Below, one piece after another: positions 32,554 to 41,598 of a stretch of 62,078 bases of DNA (positions are counted from its first letter, which is position 1; each line of letters opens with the position of its first letter). The DNA is taken from NCBI GenBank assembly GCA_017643495.1, contig JAEPNK010000004.1:1-62078 (forward strand), in the 5' to 3' direction. The translations under genes and the position numbers were made by a program. This stretch comes from Rhizobiaceae bacterium (GTDB taxonomy: Bacteria; Pseudomonadota; Alphaproteobacteria; Rhizobiales; Rhizobiaceae). The notes under the pieces were generated by a model that was given only the letters and a program-made list of their open reading frames with translations, did not search any database and was not told the DNA's origin.

Positions 32554-34295
32554 TGAGCAAGCTGGTCCAAAGCCGGTTGCGCTTGGCCAGCGGTCTCGTT
32601 CTTTTCATTTTTGTTCTGGGCCATTTTGCCAATCACTCGCTTGGCATTGTGTCTTTGGCAGCAATGAACAATGCGCTGTATTATACGGTTGACCCTTGGC
32701 GTACTGCTCCGGGTACTGTTCTTCTGTCAGGCAGCATTCTGGTCCATGCCAGCCTGGCGGTGTGGGCTGTATACTCGCGGACCGGTTTCAGAATGAAGGG
32801 CTGGGAGGTGTTCCAGCTGTTGTCCGGATTTCTCATCCCCGTGATGATGAGTGCCCACATTCTTTCAGCCCGAGGCTATTATGAGGCATTCGGGCTGGAA
32901 CAGGGCTATGCCTACCAGTTGTATGTACAATGGATTGGTGCGCCATATCGTTCGTTCATGGTCTTTGCAGGCCTGTTTTTTGTGTGGACGCATGCATGTA
33001 TCGGCTGGCATTATTGGCTTCGCTACAAGGCCTGGTATGTCCGGCACCAGATCTGGTTCTTCGCGTTTGCGCTGCTGTTCCCGGCATTGGCTGCAGTCGG
33101 TGTGCTTTCTGCCGGTTTTCGCGTTTTGCGACTTTCGCGCAGTGAGCGCTGGACAGACCGTTTGCTGGCCGACACACGCGAGCTTGGAGATGCTCCGCTT
33201 GATTTTCTGCTTCGCTATGAATTTCTCATGCTGGTCGGAGTTGCCGCAGTAATTGCAATACTGATGCTGATCCATCTGGCTCGCTGGTATGTGAGAAACA
33301 GAAAGCGTGGCATGCGCATTGAATACCGCGATATTGAAAAAGGGCACTGGCGCCAGTTCAAGGTGTCGGATGACATGACCCTGTTGGACAATCTGCGTGA
33401 CAATGACATCGCACATGCTTCTGTATGTGGCGGAAGGGGCAGGTGTTCGACATGTCGGGTAAAGGTGGAGCGCGGGGGCGAAGCATTGTCCGAAGCATCC
33501 ACGGCGGAAAAGCGGATATTGGAGAAAATTGAGGCGCCCGATTCCATACGCCTTGCCTGCCAGATAAGGCCCGTGGATGATCTTGCGGTAACCGCATTGC
33601 TGCATCCGGGAGCAAGCGCACGGGAAGCCCTGTCCCAGATGCGTAGCCGTAGTGGCGAAGAACAGGACATCGCCATACTGTTTGCCGATATCAGGGCTTT
33701 CACCAGAATGTCGGAGACACAGCTTCCTTTTGATACAGCATTCCTGCTGAACCGTTATTTTGCAGCCATGGGGCGCGCCATTGAAGATGCCGGTGGGCAT
33801 CTCGACAAATTCATCGGTGACGGGGTCATGGCCTTGTTCGGAGTTGATGAGGATCTGGAAACAGGTGCAAAGCGGGCAATCAGGGCAGCGACCGCCATGT
33901 CTGAAAGCCTGGATGGATTGAATGAAACCCTGAAGGATCAGCTTTCCGAGCCGTTGAGGATTGGGATAGGTATCCATTGCGGCACAGCAATCATAGGCAA
34001 CATGGGCTACAAACATGCATCCGGACTGACTGCAATTGGCGATGTGGTCAATACGGCCAGCCGGCTTGAAAGCATGACCAAGGAATTGGGCGTGCAACTG
34101 ATTGTATCCGCCAAAACACTGGAGCAGGCCGGCTTTGAGCCGACAGACTCGGATTTGGTGCACGTTCAGATACGTGGAAGACAAACTCCGCTCCCCGTTT
34201 GCAAATTCGGTTCAGCCAAACAGTTGCAAATGCCAATGCCGGAGAGTTCGGATAAAACAATGAAAAACACGCCAAAGCGGACAATGATTGATTGA
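32553..34295 (+). CDS. Membrane redox-sensing class III adenylate cyclase (CyaC-like)
   Basis: A 580-residue fusion. Residues 1-245 form about six membrane helices with histidines at 24, 28, 65, 102, 147 and 153, resembling the haem-B anchors of succinate-quinone oxidoreductases. Residues 254-352 form a [2Fe-2S] ferredoxin domain with Cys292, Cys298, Cys301 and Cys336. Residues 372-570 form a class III cyclase: Asp379 (FADIRAFT), Lys419 and Asp423 (DKFIGDGVMALFG), and GDVVNTASRLE. Residues favour ATP over GTP. S. meliloti CyaC is a cyclase with a diheme, quinone-responsive anchor; this appears related. Output would be cAMP set by the redox state of the quinone pool. Its start overlaps the thrS stop by 1 nt. 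Confidence 0.85.
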   Translation: MSKLVQSRLRLASGLVLFIFVLGHFANHSLGIVSLAAMNNALYYTVDPWRTAPGTVLLSGSILVHASLAVWAVYSRTGFRMKGWEVFQLLSGFLIPVMMSAHILSARGYYEAFGLEQGYAYQLYVQWIGAPYRSFMVFAGLFFVWTHACIGWHYWLRYKAWYVRHQIWFFAFALLFPALAAVGVLSAGFRVLRLSRSERWTDRLLADTRELGDAPLDFLLRYEFLMLVGVAAVIAILMLIHLARWYVRNRKRGMRIEYRDIEKGHWRQFKVSDDMTLLDNLRDNDIAHASVCGGRGRCSTCRVKVERGGEALSEASTAEKRILEKIEAPDSIRLACQIRPVDDLAVTALLHPGASAREALSQMRSRSGEEQDIAILFADIRAFTRMSETQLPFDTAFLLNRYFAAMGRAIEDAGGHLDKFIGDGVMALFGVDEDLETGAKRAIRAATAMSESLDGLNETLKDQLSEPLRIGIGIHCGTAIIGNMGYKHASGLTAIGDVVNTASRLESMTKELGVQLIVSAKTLEQAGFEPTDSDLVHVQIRGRQTPLPVCKFGSAKQLQMPMPESSDKTMKNTPKRTMID

Positions 34296-35155
34296 TGAAA
34301 CATTCTCCAGAAAACCCGGCACCAGAAGATGCCGAATACCGCAAGAAAATCGAGCCCGTGGTTTGCTATCCGACGGACAATCTTCCCGGATATGACAGGG
34401 AGTTTTTCTCCTTGGCCCGTGAGCATCTTGCCAAGGTTGATGAAGTCGTTGTGCCGCCCCGAGATGCCCGTACATTTCATGTAAAGGCGGGCCAGTTTTT
34501 CCGGATAGTCAGCATTGAGGGACCACAGGTTGGCGACCTCAATCTTTTCAACGCCCACAACCTGTCTGAACGGTTCTATTCCGGCAAAACCCGCGCCCTT
34601 CACGGAACCCATGTTTCTACAGGTGACAGTTTGTGGAGTTCATTTCCTTACATGAGGCCGATGGCTACAGTGACGCACGATACCCTTGATTGGTATGGTT
34701 GGGACGAGTTTGGAGGCTCTGTTCATGATGTGATTGGCACCCGTTGTGATCCGTATACAAACTCGGTTCTGGATGGCGGGGACTATCATTACTGTTGCCA
34801 TTCCAACCTTACGCGGGCGATGGTGTCAGAGACAGGGCAGCAGGCGCATGATGCTGAATTCCTGGTACATGATGTCTTGAATGTCTTCATGTGCACAGGG
34901 TTTATGCCGGATACAAAGCAATACTTCATGAAATCCAGCCCTGTCCGGCCCGGTGACTTCATAGAGTTTTTCGCCCAGATTGACCTGATCGGAGCGCTGT
35001 CTGCCTGTCCGGGTGGGGATTGCGGCGCAAAACATTCAAGCGAAGAAGCGCAGTGCCACCCACTGAAAGTTGAAATTTTCAATTCGGAAATGGATTACGC
35101 GGATCGGTGGCAATCGCCTGAACCAAGTAGTTATTCCCGTACTCACGGGCTGTGA
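34295..35155 (+). CDS. DUF1989 / urea carboxylase-associated family protein
   Basis: A 286-residue protein of the DUF1989 family, whose members are found near urea carboxylase and guanidine metabolism genes. It has VKAGQFFRIVSIEGPQVGDLNLFNAHN, LHGTHVSTGDSLWSS, and the metal-candidate residues in GDYHYCCHSNLTRA, HDVLNVFMCTGF and CPGGDCG. The beta-barrel fold and clustered Cys/His suggest metal binding. Reaction unknown; no urea carboxylase, guanidine carboxylase or allophanate hydrolase gene is near. ATG 34295 overlaps the cyclase stop by 1 nt, suggesting translational coupling with thrS and the cyclase. Confidence 0.8.
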   Translation: MKHSPENPAPEDAEYRKKIEPVVCYPTDNLPGYDREFFSLAREHLAKVDEVVVPPRDARTFHVKAGQFFRIVSIEGPQVGDLNLFNAHNLSERFYSGKTRALHGTHVSTGDSLWSSFPYMRPMATVTHDTLDWYGWDEFGGSVHDVIGTRCDPYTNSVLDGGDYHYCCHSNLTRAMVSETGQQAHDAEFLVHDVLNVFMCTGFMPDTKQYFMKSSPVRPGDFIEFFAQIDLIGALSACPGGDCGAKHSSEEAQCHPLKVEIFNSEMDYADRWQSPEPSSYSRTHGL

Positions 35156-35191
35156 CCTGACCGGTCATGAGTTTGACGAGGGCGGCAGCCG

Positions 35192-36067
35192 TTAATTGAG
35201 TGCCTTTACCTCAACCGTTTCGTTGAATCCTGACCTGACCTCGAAATCATGGCTGTAAATGCTGTCATTGTTTTTGGCGATGGCAGTGTAATTGCCCTCG
35301 GCCAGGGCCATTGACGGAAAGGTCCGTTCGCTCTCCTTGATGACTTCGCCGTTTTCCGTAAGGATTGACCAGGCCGTGTCCGGTATCGCATCACCTCCAT
35401 CATGGCGTACCAGGCGAAACCGGATAAGTGCGGCCCGGTGAGTCATTGTCGCTTCGGTAAGGTTGCCCGGTTGCACACGCAAATCGGCACGAACTTCGGC
35501 GTTCAGTTGTCCGAAACGTGAAATCACATGATAGGTCCCCACAGGAAAAGGGACCACCTCATCAGGTTTTATGTTCTTTGCCAGCAACTTGCGATTGCCG
35601 TTTTCATCCTGTTTTTCCTCATAGATGTCAAAGCGCAACATCCGTGCTGGGATGGGTACGTTTCCGGTGGCAGTTGCCTTGAGCCGGAATCCTCCAGCAT
35701 TGAGCACAAACTCCTCCGAAAGCGGAAGCGAGCCAACGCTTATTCGGCGCACCACACCTGCATGGCCGTATGCTGCGTGCACAAGATAATCTCCCGGCTC
35801 CATTTCAAAAGCTTTGGTTCCCCCGTCAGATGACTTCAATTCGGTGAGATTGGCATCGAGTGCCTGATCTGCCTGGAAAATGCGCCACTGCAAACCGTTT
35901 TCAATCACCGGGCCGCCTTCGCTCAACCGGGCTTTGAGAACAACCCGCTGCTTCTCATTGTCGATAGAAAACCTTTGTGCTTTTGCGATGTCACTGGTCG
36001 CAAGGTAGGCAACAATCAGAATCGCAGGGAGCCAAAGAAGGGTTCTTGCCAAGTGATTTTGCATCAT
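35192..36067 (-). CDS. Secreted beta-sandwich repeat protein of unknown function
   Basis: A 291-residue protein with a signal peptide (cleavage near DIAKA-Q, residue 30). The rest is predicted beta-rich. Repeated motifs of the form G-x-Y-x-V-x-A-x-x-G-x-x (GDYLVHAAYGHAG, VGTYHVISRFGQ, EGNYTAIAKNNDS) suggest three or four consecutive beta-sandwich units like those of carboxypeptidase-regulatory or transthyretin folds. I do not know the family and assign no function. Likely periplasmic. It diverges from the flavin reductase gene with a 126-bp gap. Confidence 0.65.
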   Translation of the reverse strand: MMQNHLARTLLWLPAILIVAYLATSDIAKAQRFSIDNEKQRVVLKARLSEGGPVIENGLQWRIFQADQALDANLTELKSSDGGTKAFEMEPGDYLVHAAYGHAGVVRRISVGSLPLSEEFVLNAGGFRLKATATGNVPIPARMLRFDIYEEKQDENGNRKLLAKNIKPDEVVPFPVGTYHVISRFGQLNAEVRADLRVQPGNLTEATMTHRAALIRFRLVRHDGGDAIPDTAWSILTENGEVIKESERTFPSMALAEGNYTAIAKNNDSIYSHDFEVRSGFNETVEVKALN

Positions 36068-36193
36068 GTGGTGACCTGTAAACGGGGCTTTTCATGAAAA
36101 CAGGAAAAATCCGTACTTTTCATGGCAGCCGATTGCATTGGCAAGCCGAAACGCATAGTTCATGGGCACTATCAATTTTCGGACCTGCCTTAA

Positions 36194-36805
36194 ATGTTTT
36201 TTACACCCGAGACCCGTGACAGGGAAGTGCTGCCATTTGATCCGGTCAAGGCAATCATTGCGCCGCGACCGATTGGCTGGATATCTACCTTGTCAAAGGA
36301 TGGACTGGCAAATCTTGCCCCATACAGTTTTTTCAATCTGGTCGGCGGTAGGCCGCCAATGTTGATGTTTTCTTCCGAAGGGTACAAGGATACCGCAAAC
36401 AATGCGATCGAAACGGGCGAGTTCGTTTACAACTATGCCAGTCGTTCACTTGAAGAAGCCATGAATGCGTCAAGCATTCCTGCTCCGGCAGGTATCAGCG
36501 AGTTTGATCATTGCGGTATTGAGCGGTCTGAAAGCAGACTGGTGGCACCACCAAGGGTGGCAAATGCTCTGGCCAACCTTGAGTGCAAGGTTACCGATGT
36601 AATCGAGCCGAAGACTGTTGAGGGAGAAAAAACAGGGTCAGTTATGGTTATAGGTCAGGTGGTTGGCATCCATATTGATGATCAGGCCATCCGGGCAGGC
36701 CGCTTCGATGTGACCATGACAGATCCGGTTACCAGGCTTGGCTATCTCGATTTCGGCTTTTCAGATGGGCTTCATGAGATGCCAAGACCGGAGTGGACCG
36801 AATAA
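36194..36805 (+). CDS. Flavin reductase-like domain protein
   Basis: A 203-residue protein with the flavin-reductase/FMN-binding split-barrel fold. The conserved APRPIGWISTLSKDGLANLAPYSFFN motif near residue 23 binds FMN, and PPMLMFSS and TGEFVYNYA follow. Such proteins supply FMNH2 to two-component monooxygenases or act in other redox steps. No two-component oxygenase is adjacent. ATG 36194 fits the family N-terminus. Confidence 0.85.
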   Translation: MFFTPETRDREVLPFDPVKAIIAPRPIGWISTLSKDGLANLAPYSFFNLVGGRPPMLMFSSEGYKDTANNAIETGEFVYNYASRSLEEAMNASSIPAPAGISEFDHCGIERSESRLVAPPRVANALANLECKVTDVIEPKTVEGEKTGSVMVIGQVVGIHIDDQAIRAGRFDVTMTDPVTRLGYLDFGFSDGLHEMPRPEWTE

Positions 36806-36923
36806 ATCCGGTCGGATCTGCTTAATGAAGCGTTTCATTTCATGGTGAACTGATCGTTAATTGTTTGCCGATATAACTGTTTTGCCTGTCATGGAGCAGG
36901 CACAGTATTTGTCGGTGAGTAGT

Positions 36924-38399
36924 ATGGTAATTGAGTATTTTCTGGAATGGGTTGTTACGGCACCAGTCAGCAAGCGTGTTGAGGCTGCGACGGCAATGGT
37001 CCGGGCTTATTTCCGCAAGGATATAGAGGCCTCGGAAAAAGAAGATCTGGAAGCGGCTCTCACCATGCTGCTCGAAGATGAAGCCGTGAAGGTCCGTGTT
37101 GCACTTGCATCTGCTTTGGGCGCCCACAAGGGAGCGCCCCGTCATATAGTCACGGCTCTGGCCGGTGATGTCCTCGAAGTATCTGTCATTGTGCTTTCCC
37201 GTTCACCGGTTTTCCATGATTTCGAACTGGTTGACTACGTCCGAACAGGCGAGATCGACAAACAAATTGCAATCTCTTGCCGTCCTTGGTTGTCAGACCT
37301 TGTGCTGGATGCAATCTGCAATGACGGTTGCGAAGAAGCCTGTATGGGAGTGTTGGCAAATCCGGTGGCCGATTTTTCAAAATCCGGACTGCATTGCATC
37401 GCTGAGAGGTTTGGCGCTTCGGCAGATATCCGCAATCTCCTTATGGACCGGACTGACCTTGCTGCAGAAAGCCGTTTGCTGCTCATTACAAGACTCAGTA
37501 CATCGCTCAGCACATTTGTTGCCGGCAATAACTGGATTTCGAGCGACCGGGCAGCCACTGTTGCCAGGGAAGCGTGGGAGAAATCCGCTATTTCATTTGC
37601 TGCAAGCGTTTCTGACGAAGACGTGGAAAGCATTGTGAAAAGCCTTGTAAAAGAAGGACAATTGACGGTTTCGTTCCTGCTTCGTGCTGTCTGCATGGGG
37701 AACATTACCCTGGTTGCCCGTGCTTTTTCTGAACTTAGCGGCATTCGTTTCGGGCGAGTGGAAACAATTCTCTCGCGGGACCGGCAGTCCGCATTTCGGG
37801 CAGTGTACGACCGGGCCGGTTTGCCATCTTCCGCATTCCGTATCTTTGCCAGTGCAATTGCCACCTGGCGCAGGTTGCTGCTTTCTGGTTCAAAAATAAA
37901 CCAGGAGCGCATGCCGTTTATTGTCACCAGGGATGTACTGAACGCGTATTGCGGTGAGCCGGATGAGATCGTTGATGAGCTTTTGGTCCTGCTGCGTAAA
38001 CTTTCAGCAGAGGCTGCAAGGGAGAGCGCGAAATCCAAGGCAATGGAAATCGCAAAGCGGGATCCTGAAGCGGTTCACCACATCGCTGAAATTTCTTCCG
38101 AAAAACAACAGGAGCCGGAAAGACAGGCTGTAACAGTCATTCATACTGAACTTGTCGCTGATGAAATTGACCTGCCCCTGAATGTCCCGCTCAAACAGCA
38201 GTCTGGCGCTCAACTCCGTAAGGAAACTCCGGAAGCAAGACAGATTCAACCGGATTTTGCAGTTGCGGCCAATAGCTTTGAAACCCGTTCAAAGAGAGGA
38301 ATCGCCCCGGATTTCATTGACCTTGTGCCACTGGAGGACGATCCGGAACTGTTCACCTCGGATGCCTTGTTGAATTCACCTGTTTCCAGGGCTGCCTGA
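36924..38399 (+). CDS. DUF2336 family protein
   Basis: A 491-residue alphaproteobacterial protein of family DUF2336. The N-terminus MVIEYFLEWVVTAPVSKRVEAATAMVRAYF matches family members I know. The rest is mostly helical, HEAT-like in composition (repeats such as VRVALASALGAH, and FRAVYDRAGLPSSAFRIFASAI), then a C-terminal charged tail. Function is not established. The open frame reaches 36861, but ATG 36924 gives the family N-terminus, with GGTGAG upstream. It is convergent with nadK (3-nt gap). Confidence 0.8.
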   Translation: MVIEYFLEWVVTAPVSKRVEAATAMVRAYFRKDIEASEKEDLEAALTMLLEDEAVKVRVALASALGAHKGAPRHIVTALAGDVLEVSVIVLSRSPVFHDFELVDYVRTGEIDKQIAISCRPWLSDLVLDAICNDGCEEACMGVLANPVADFSKSGLHCIAERFGASADIRNLLMDRTDLAAESRLLLITRLSTSLSTFVAGNNWISSDRAATVAREAWEKSAISFAASVSDEDVESIVKSLVKEGQLTVSFLLRAVCMGNITLVARAFSELSGIRFGRVETILSRDRQSAFRAVYDRAGLPSSAFRIFASAIATWRRLLLSGSKINQERMPFIVTRDVLNAYCGEPDEIVDELLVLLRKLSAEAARESAKSKAMEIAKRDPEAVHHIAEISSEKQQEPERQAVTVIHTELVADEIDLPLNVPLKQQSGAQLRKETPEARQIQPDFAVAANSFETRSKRGIAPDFIDLVPLEDDPELFTSDALLNSPVSRAA

Positions 38400-38402
38400 T
38401 TT

Positions 38403-39188
38403 TCAGTACTGGAACTGTTCAGCAAGAATCCGATCATCCCATGAATGATCGGCATCAAACAGGATTGTACCTACCTGATCCATGTCCAGTGCAATTCGCA
38501 CCTCCCGAACTGACTTGACTTCCGTATGGTCGGCGACAGCATTTACTGGTCGTTTCTTGGGTTCATTCACTTCTATGAGAACTTCTGACGTGTTGGGCAG
38601 CAATGCGCCTCGCCACCGTCTTGGCCGGAACGGGCTGACAGGGGTGAGTGCGAGCAGGGGGGCACTCAGCGGAAGAATAGGGCCGTGTGCGGAAAGATTG
38701 TAGGCGGTTGATCCTGCAGGGGTTGCGACCAGCACTCCATCACAGACCAATGCCTCCATCCGAAGCTTCCTGTCTGTTGTTATCTTGAGGCTGGCAGCCT
38801 GGTAGGATTGGCGAAGTAGTGAAACTTCATTGATTGCATGTGCCTCGTGTATTTGGCCGTCCATGTCTGTTGCACGCATCACCAGTGGGCGAATTTTGCT
38901 CCGCACGGCAGTAGCAAGCCTTTGGTGAAGGTTGTCGGTTCTGTATTCATTCATCAAAAAACCGACTGTACCCTTGTTCATTCCATAGATTGGAATTCCG
39001 CTGTTCATGAAATCGTGCTGGGTTTGCAACATGAAGCCATCGCCACCCAGAGCGACGAGAATATCGGCTTCACTCGGCAGGTTGTTGCCATAGATCGAGA
39101 CCAGCTTTTCATGGGCAGCCTGGGCTTCATCAGCATCGCTGGCAACAAATGCAATTTTCTTTTTCACGAGCCGTTCCCGGAGTTTCAA
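38403..39188 (-). CDS. nadK: NAD kinase
   Basis: A 261-residue enzyme phosphorylating NAD to NADP. The GGDG motif ([13 protein letters not shown]), [43 protein letters not shown] and the C-terminal [10 protein letters not shown] are all present. The start is uncertain: TTG 39188 has GGGAAG five nt upstream, while GTG 39167 would give an N-terminus closer to typical NadK ([11 protein letters not shown]). It is convergent with DUF2336 and divergent from a small gene of unknown function. Confidence 0.93.
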   Translation of the reverse strand: MKLRERLVKKKIAFVASDADEAQAAHEKLVSIYGNNLPSEADILVALGGDGFMLQTQHDFMNSGIPIYGMNKGTVGFLMNEYRTDNLHQRLATAVRSKIRPLVMRATDMDGQIHEAHAINEVSLLRQSYQAASLKITTDRKLRMEALVCDGVLVATPAGSTAYNLSAHGPILPLSAPLLALTPVSPFRPRRWRGALLPNTSEVLIEVNEPKKRPVNAVADHTEVKSVREVRIALDMDQVGTILFDADHSWDDRILAEQFQY

Positions 39189-39328
39189 AAATTCTTCCCT
39201 ATCATGCAGGTGCCCTCAAGCAAAGCCTTGTCAAACTGTGGCTGTAAGGGATTTTTAACCATGCCGGTCTACGATCCATGTCAGTCATTCGACAAGCGGA
39301 TGGATGCCAAGTTTTGAGTAGGGAAGCC

Positions 39329-39556
39329 ATGATACGACCAGCAAGTGAAATCGAATTTCCACCATCAGAAGCACTTTGTACCAAGGCGCGAATGATTGCT
39401 CGCATGGAGCGTCTTTCTGGTTCTGTAGACGGGTTGATGGGCGTAATAGCTCAGCGGGTAACTGCGGAAGAAGCAGAGTACCTTGAAGAAATTCAGGCCC
39501 TCACAGCCGAGCAGGAGCGCTTGATCGATAACATGAGGCGTATTCTTCGCAGCTGA
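39329..39556 (+). CDS. Small hypothetical coiled-coil protein
   Basis: A 75-residue protein (MIRPASEIEFPPSEALCT at the start) that is mostly a heptad-rich helix: RMIARMERLSGSVDGLMGVIAQRVTAEEAEYLEEIQALTAEQERLIDNMRRIL. This would form a coiled coil. ATG 39329 has AGGGAAG upstream. I do not know the family and give no function. It lies between nadK and ggt. Confidence 0.55.
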   Translation: MIRPASEIEFPPSEALCTKARMIARMERLSGSVDGLMGVIAQRVTAEEAEYLEEIQALTAEQERLIDNMRRILRS

Positions 39557-39562
39557 TCGGGC

Positions 39563-39588
39563 CGGACAATGGCAAATGTCATTGTCCG
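39563..39588. terminator. Hairpin at the convergent end of the small gene and ggt
   Basis: CGGACAATG (39563-39571) pairs with CATTGTCCG (39580-39588) around an 8-nt loop, and overlaps the ggt stop codon. There is no U-tract in either direction, so it may be a mutual 3' hairpin for the two convergent genes. Confidence 0.45.
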
Positions 39589-41339
39589 ACTGCAAGTCCT
39601 TCACGCCGGGGATCGGCACCACCTTCAAACCCTTGAGTGGTGATTTCTATGGCGTGAAGACCAGAATTGAGGTCCCGTATTTCTGTCTTGTAGCCAAGCT
39701 TTTCCAGCGGTTTTTCAAGTTGTTCGGCTGTCGTGCCTTTCTCAAGATCATAGGTGCCAAACCTGTTCAGCAGATGGGGCAGGTTGATTGCAGACTGGAC
39801 GTCCATATCCCAGTCAATCCAGGCAATGAGCGTCTTTGCCACATAGCCGATAATCCGGCTGCCACCCGGTGAACCTACAGCAAGCACCGGCTTGCCGTCC
39901 TTCATTACAATGGTAGGCGTCATCGACGATCTTGGGCGTTTTCCCGGTTCTATGCGGTTTGCAACCAGTTGCCCGCCAATTTCAGGTACGAATGAAAAAT
40001 CCGTCAGTTCATTGTTTAGCAGAAAACCGCCGACCATCAGCCGGGACCCGAAACCGTTTTCAATTGTCGTTGTCATCGATAACACGTTGCCAAACCTGTC
40101 GGCGATAGAAAAATGGCTGGTAGATGGCAATTCAAGAGAATTGTCAGCGGCAAAATTTGAGGCATGATCCTGGGGAGGATTGCCCGGCAGAACATCATCT
40201 TGCCCAAGCGCATTTTGTCTGGACAACAACTTGGATCTTTGCTCCAGATACGACTTGTTCAACAAGCCTTTTGGCAACTTAACAAAATCGCTGTCTGCCA
40301 TGTATTGGCTGCGGTCCGCGAAAGCCAGCCTGGAAGCATCGCCAATGAGACGCCAGCTTTCCGGCGCTGTTGGTCCAAGCTTTCTCAGATCATAAGGCTC
40401 CAGAATTCCCAGTATCTGGCCTACGGTCAATGCGCCGGATGAAGGTGGTCCCATGCCGCAAATGTCATGTTCACGATAGTTCAGGCAAACCGGGTTGCGT
40501 TCCTTGATACGGTATCCGGAAAGGTCATCAAGAGAGAGTTTGCCGGGATTGCCCGGTGCATTCTGAACCGTTTGTACAATCCGTTCTGCCAACTCTCCCT
40601 TGTAAAATGCATCGGCACCGTTCTTTGCGATCATTCTCAATGTATTGGCATATTCTGCATTTCTTATAATTGTACCGGGAAACAGGGGCACACCTTCTTC
40701 CGAGAGGAAATAGTTTCTGGTGGCTTCAAACCGGTACAAGCTTTCCGCAGAATTGGAGATCAGACTGTTCAGTCTCGGTGAAACCTTGAAGCCATTCTCA
40801 GCCAGATGAATTGCCGGTTCAAACAAGCGTTCCCAAGCAAGTTTTCCATGCTTCTTGTGCGTTTCATGCAGCAGTTTCACTGTCCCGGGAGTGCCAACAG
40901 ACCTGCCACCGACAACCGCATCGAAAAACCGCATTGGCTGGCCGTTCTGGTCAAGAAACATGTCAGCTGTCGCATCCGCCGGAGCAGTCTCGCGACCGTC
41001 ATATGTTGTCAGCCTGTTTTCCGTGCCGTCAAAATAAACAAGAAACGCACCACCACCCAGGCCGGATGACTGGGGTTCTACAAGACCGAGCACAAGCTGT
41101 ACTGCGACCATTGCGTCAATTGCGTTCCCGCCATCATTCAGGATTTCCATTCCGGCTTTGCTGGCATACGGATTTGCGGATGCCACCATGTGCGTTTTCG
41201 CATGAACAAGGTCGTTTTGTGCTTTGCCGGATGCTTGTTCGGGATCAATCTGGTCAGCGGTTTGTTGTGCCTGTGATGCTCCCAAACATGCCAATAGGAA
41301 AACAAGGACGGCCGGGAAAAATCTGTACAGTCTGAACAT
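39579..41339 (-). CDS. ggt: Gamma-glutamyltransferase
   Basis: A 586-residue secreted enzyme with a signal peptide (residues 1-24, cleavage ASQA). It self-processes at a threonine in LPSTSHFSIADRFGNVLSMTTTIENGFGS. The DERD-equivalent region and LGGGAFLVYFDGTENRLTTYDGRETAP are present, as is the C-terminal GSPGGSRIIGYVAKTL oxyanion loop. It cleaves glutathione and gamma-glutamyl peptides in the periplasm. It is divergent from the acyltransferase gene. Confidence 0.92.
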   Translation of the reverse strand: MFRLYRFFPAVLVFLLACLGASQAQQTADQIDPEQASGKAQNDLVHAKTHMVASANPYASKAGMEILNDGGNAIDAMVAVQLVLGLVEPQSSGLGGGAFLVYFDGTENRLTTYDGRETAPADATADMFLDQNGQPMRFFDAVVGGRSVGTPGTVKLLHETHKKHGKLAWERLFEPAIHLAENGFKVSPRLNSLISNSAESLYRFEATRNYFLSEEGVPLFPGTIIRNAEYANTLRMIAKNGADAFYKGELAERIVQTVQNAPGNPGKLSLDDLSGYRIKERNPVCLNYREHDICGMGPPSSGALTVGQILGILEPYDLRKLGPTAPESWRLIGDASRLAFADRSQYMADSDFVKLPKGLLNKSYLEQRSKLLSRQNALGQDDVLPGNPPQDHASNFAADNSLELPSTSHFSIADRFGNVLSMTTTIENGFGSRLMVGGFLLNNELTDFSFVPEIGGQLVANRIEPGKRPRSSMTPTIVMKDGKPVLAVGSPGGSRIIGYVAKTLIAWIDWDMDVQSAINLPHLLNRFGTYDLEKGTTAEQLEKPLEKLGYKTEIRDLNSGLHAIEITTQGFEGGADPRREGLAVGQ

Positions 41340-41598
41340 TGGAACTCCTGTTGTCGCAAGGTTTCAGCTTGCCTGCAGTTTCGAGTGATGTAAATCTGCT
41401 GTTCTGAGACGGGCAGGGTGCTTCACAATTCTGCCCACAAAATGAAAGACAAGTGTGCATTCCTGTGGTTGACCGGTGTTTCAGTTGCGAAAAACACTTG
41501 GCTTTGATAGCAATGCGGCAGGGGATTTTTGAGATAAACGAGTAGCTTTTGCTCACGGGTTGAACTTGGCGAATTGTCGTCAAACGGGGAACTTTGCC

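Noticed and set aside
32865-34184. 439-codon minus-strand frame opposite the cyclase gene
   Set aside because: Antisense shadow with a Cys/His-rich composition that mirrors the cyclase codons; no start signals or family.
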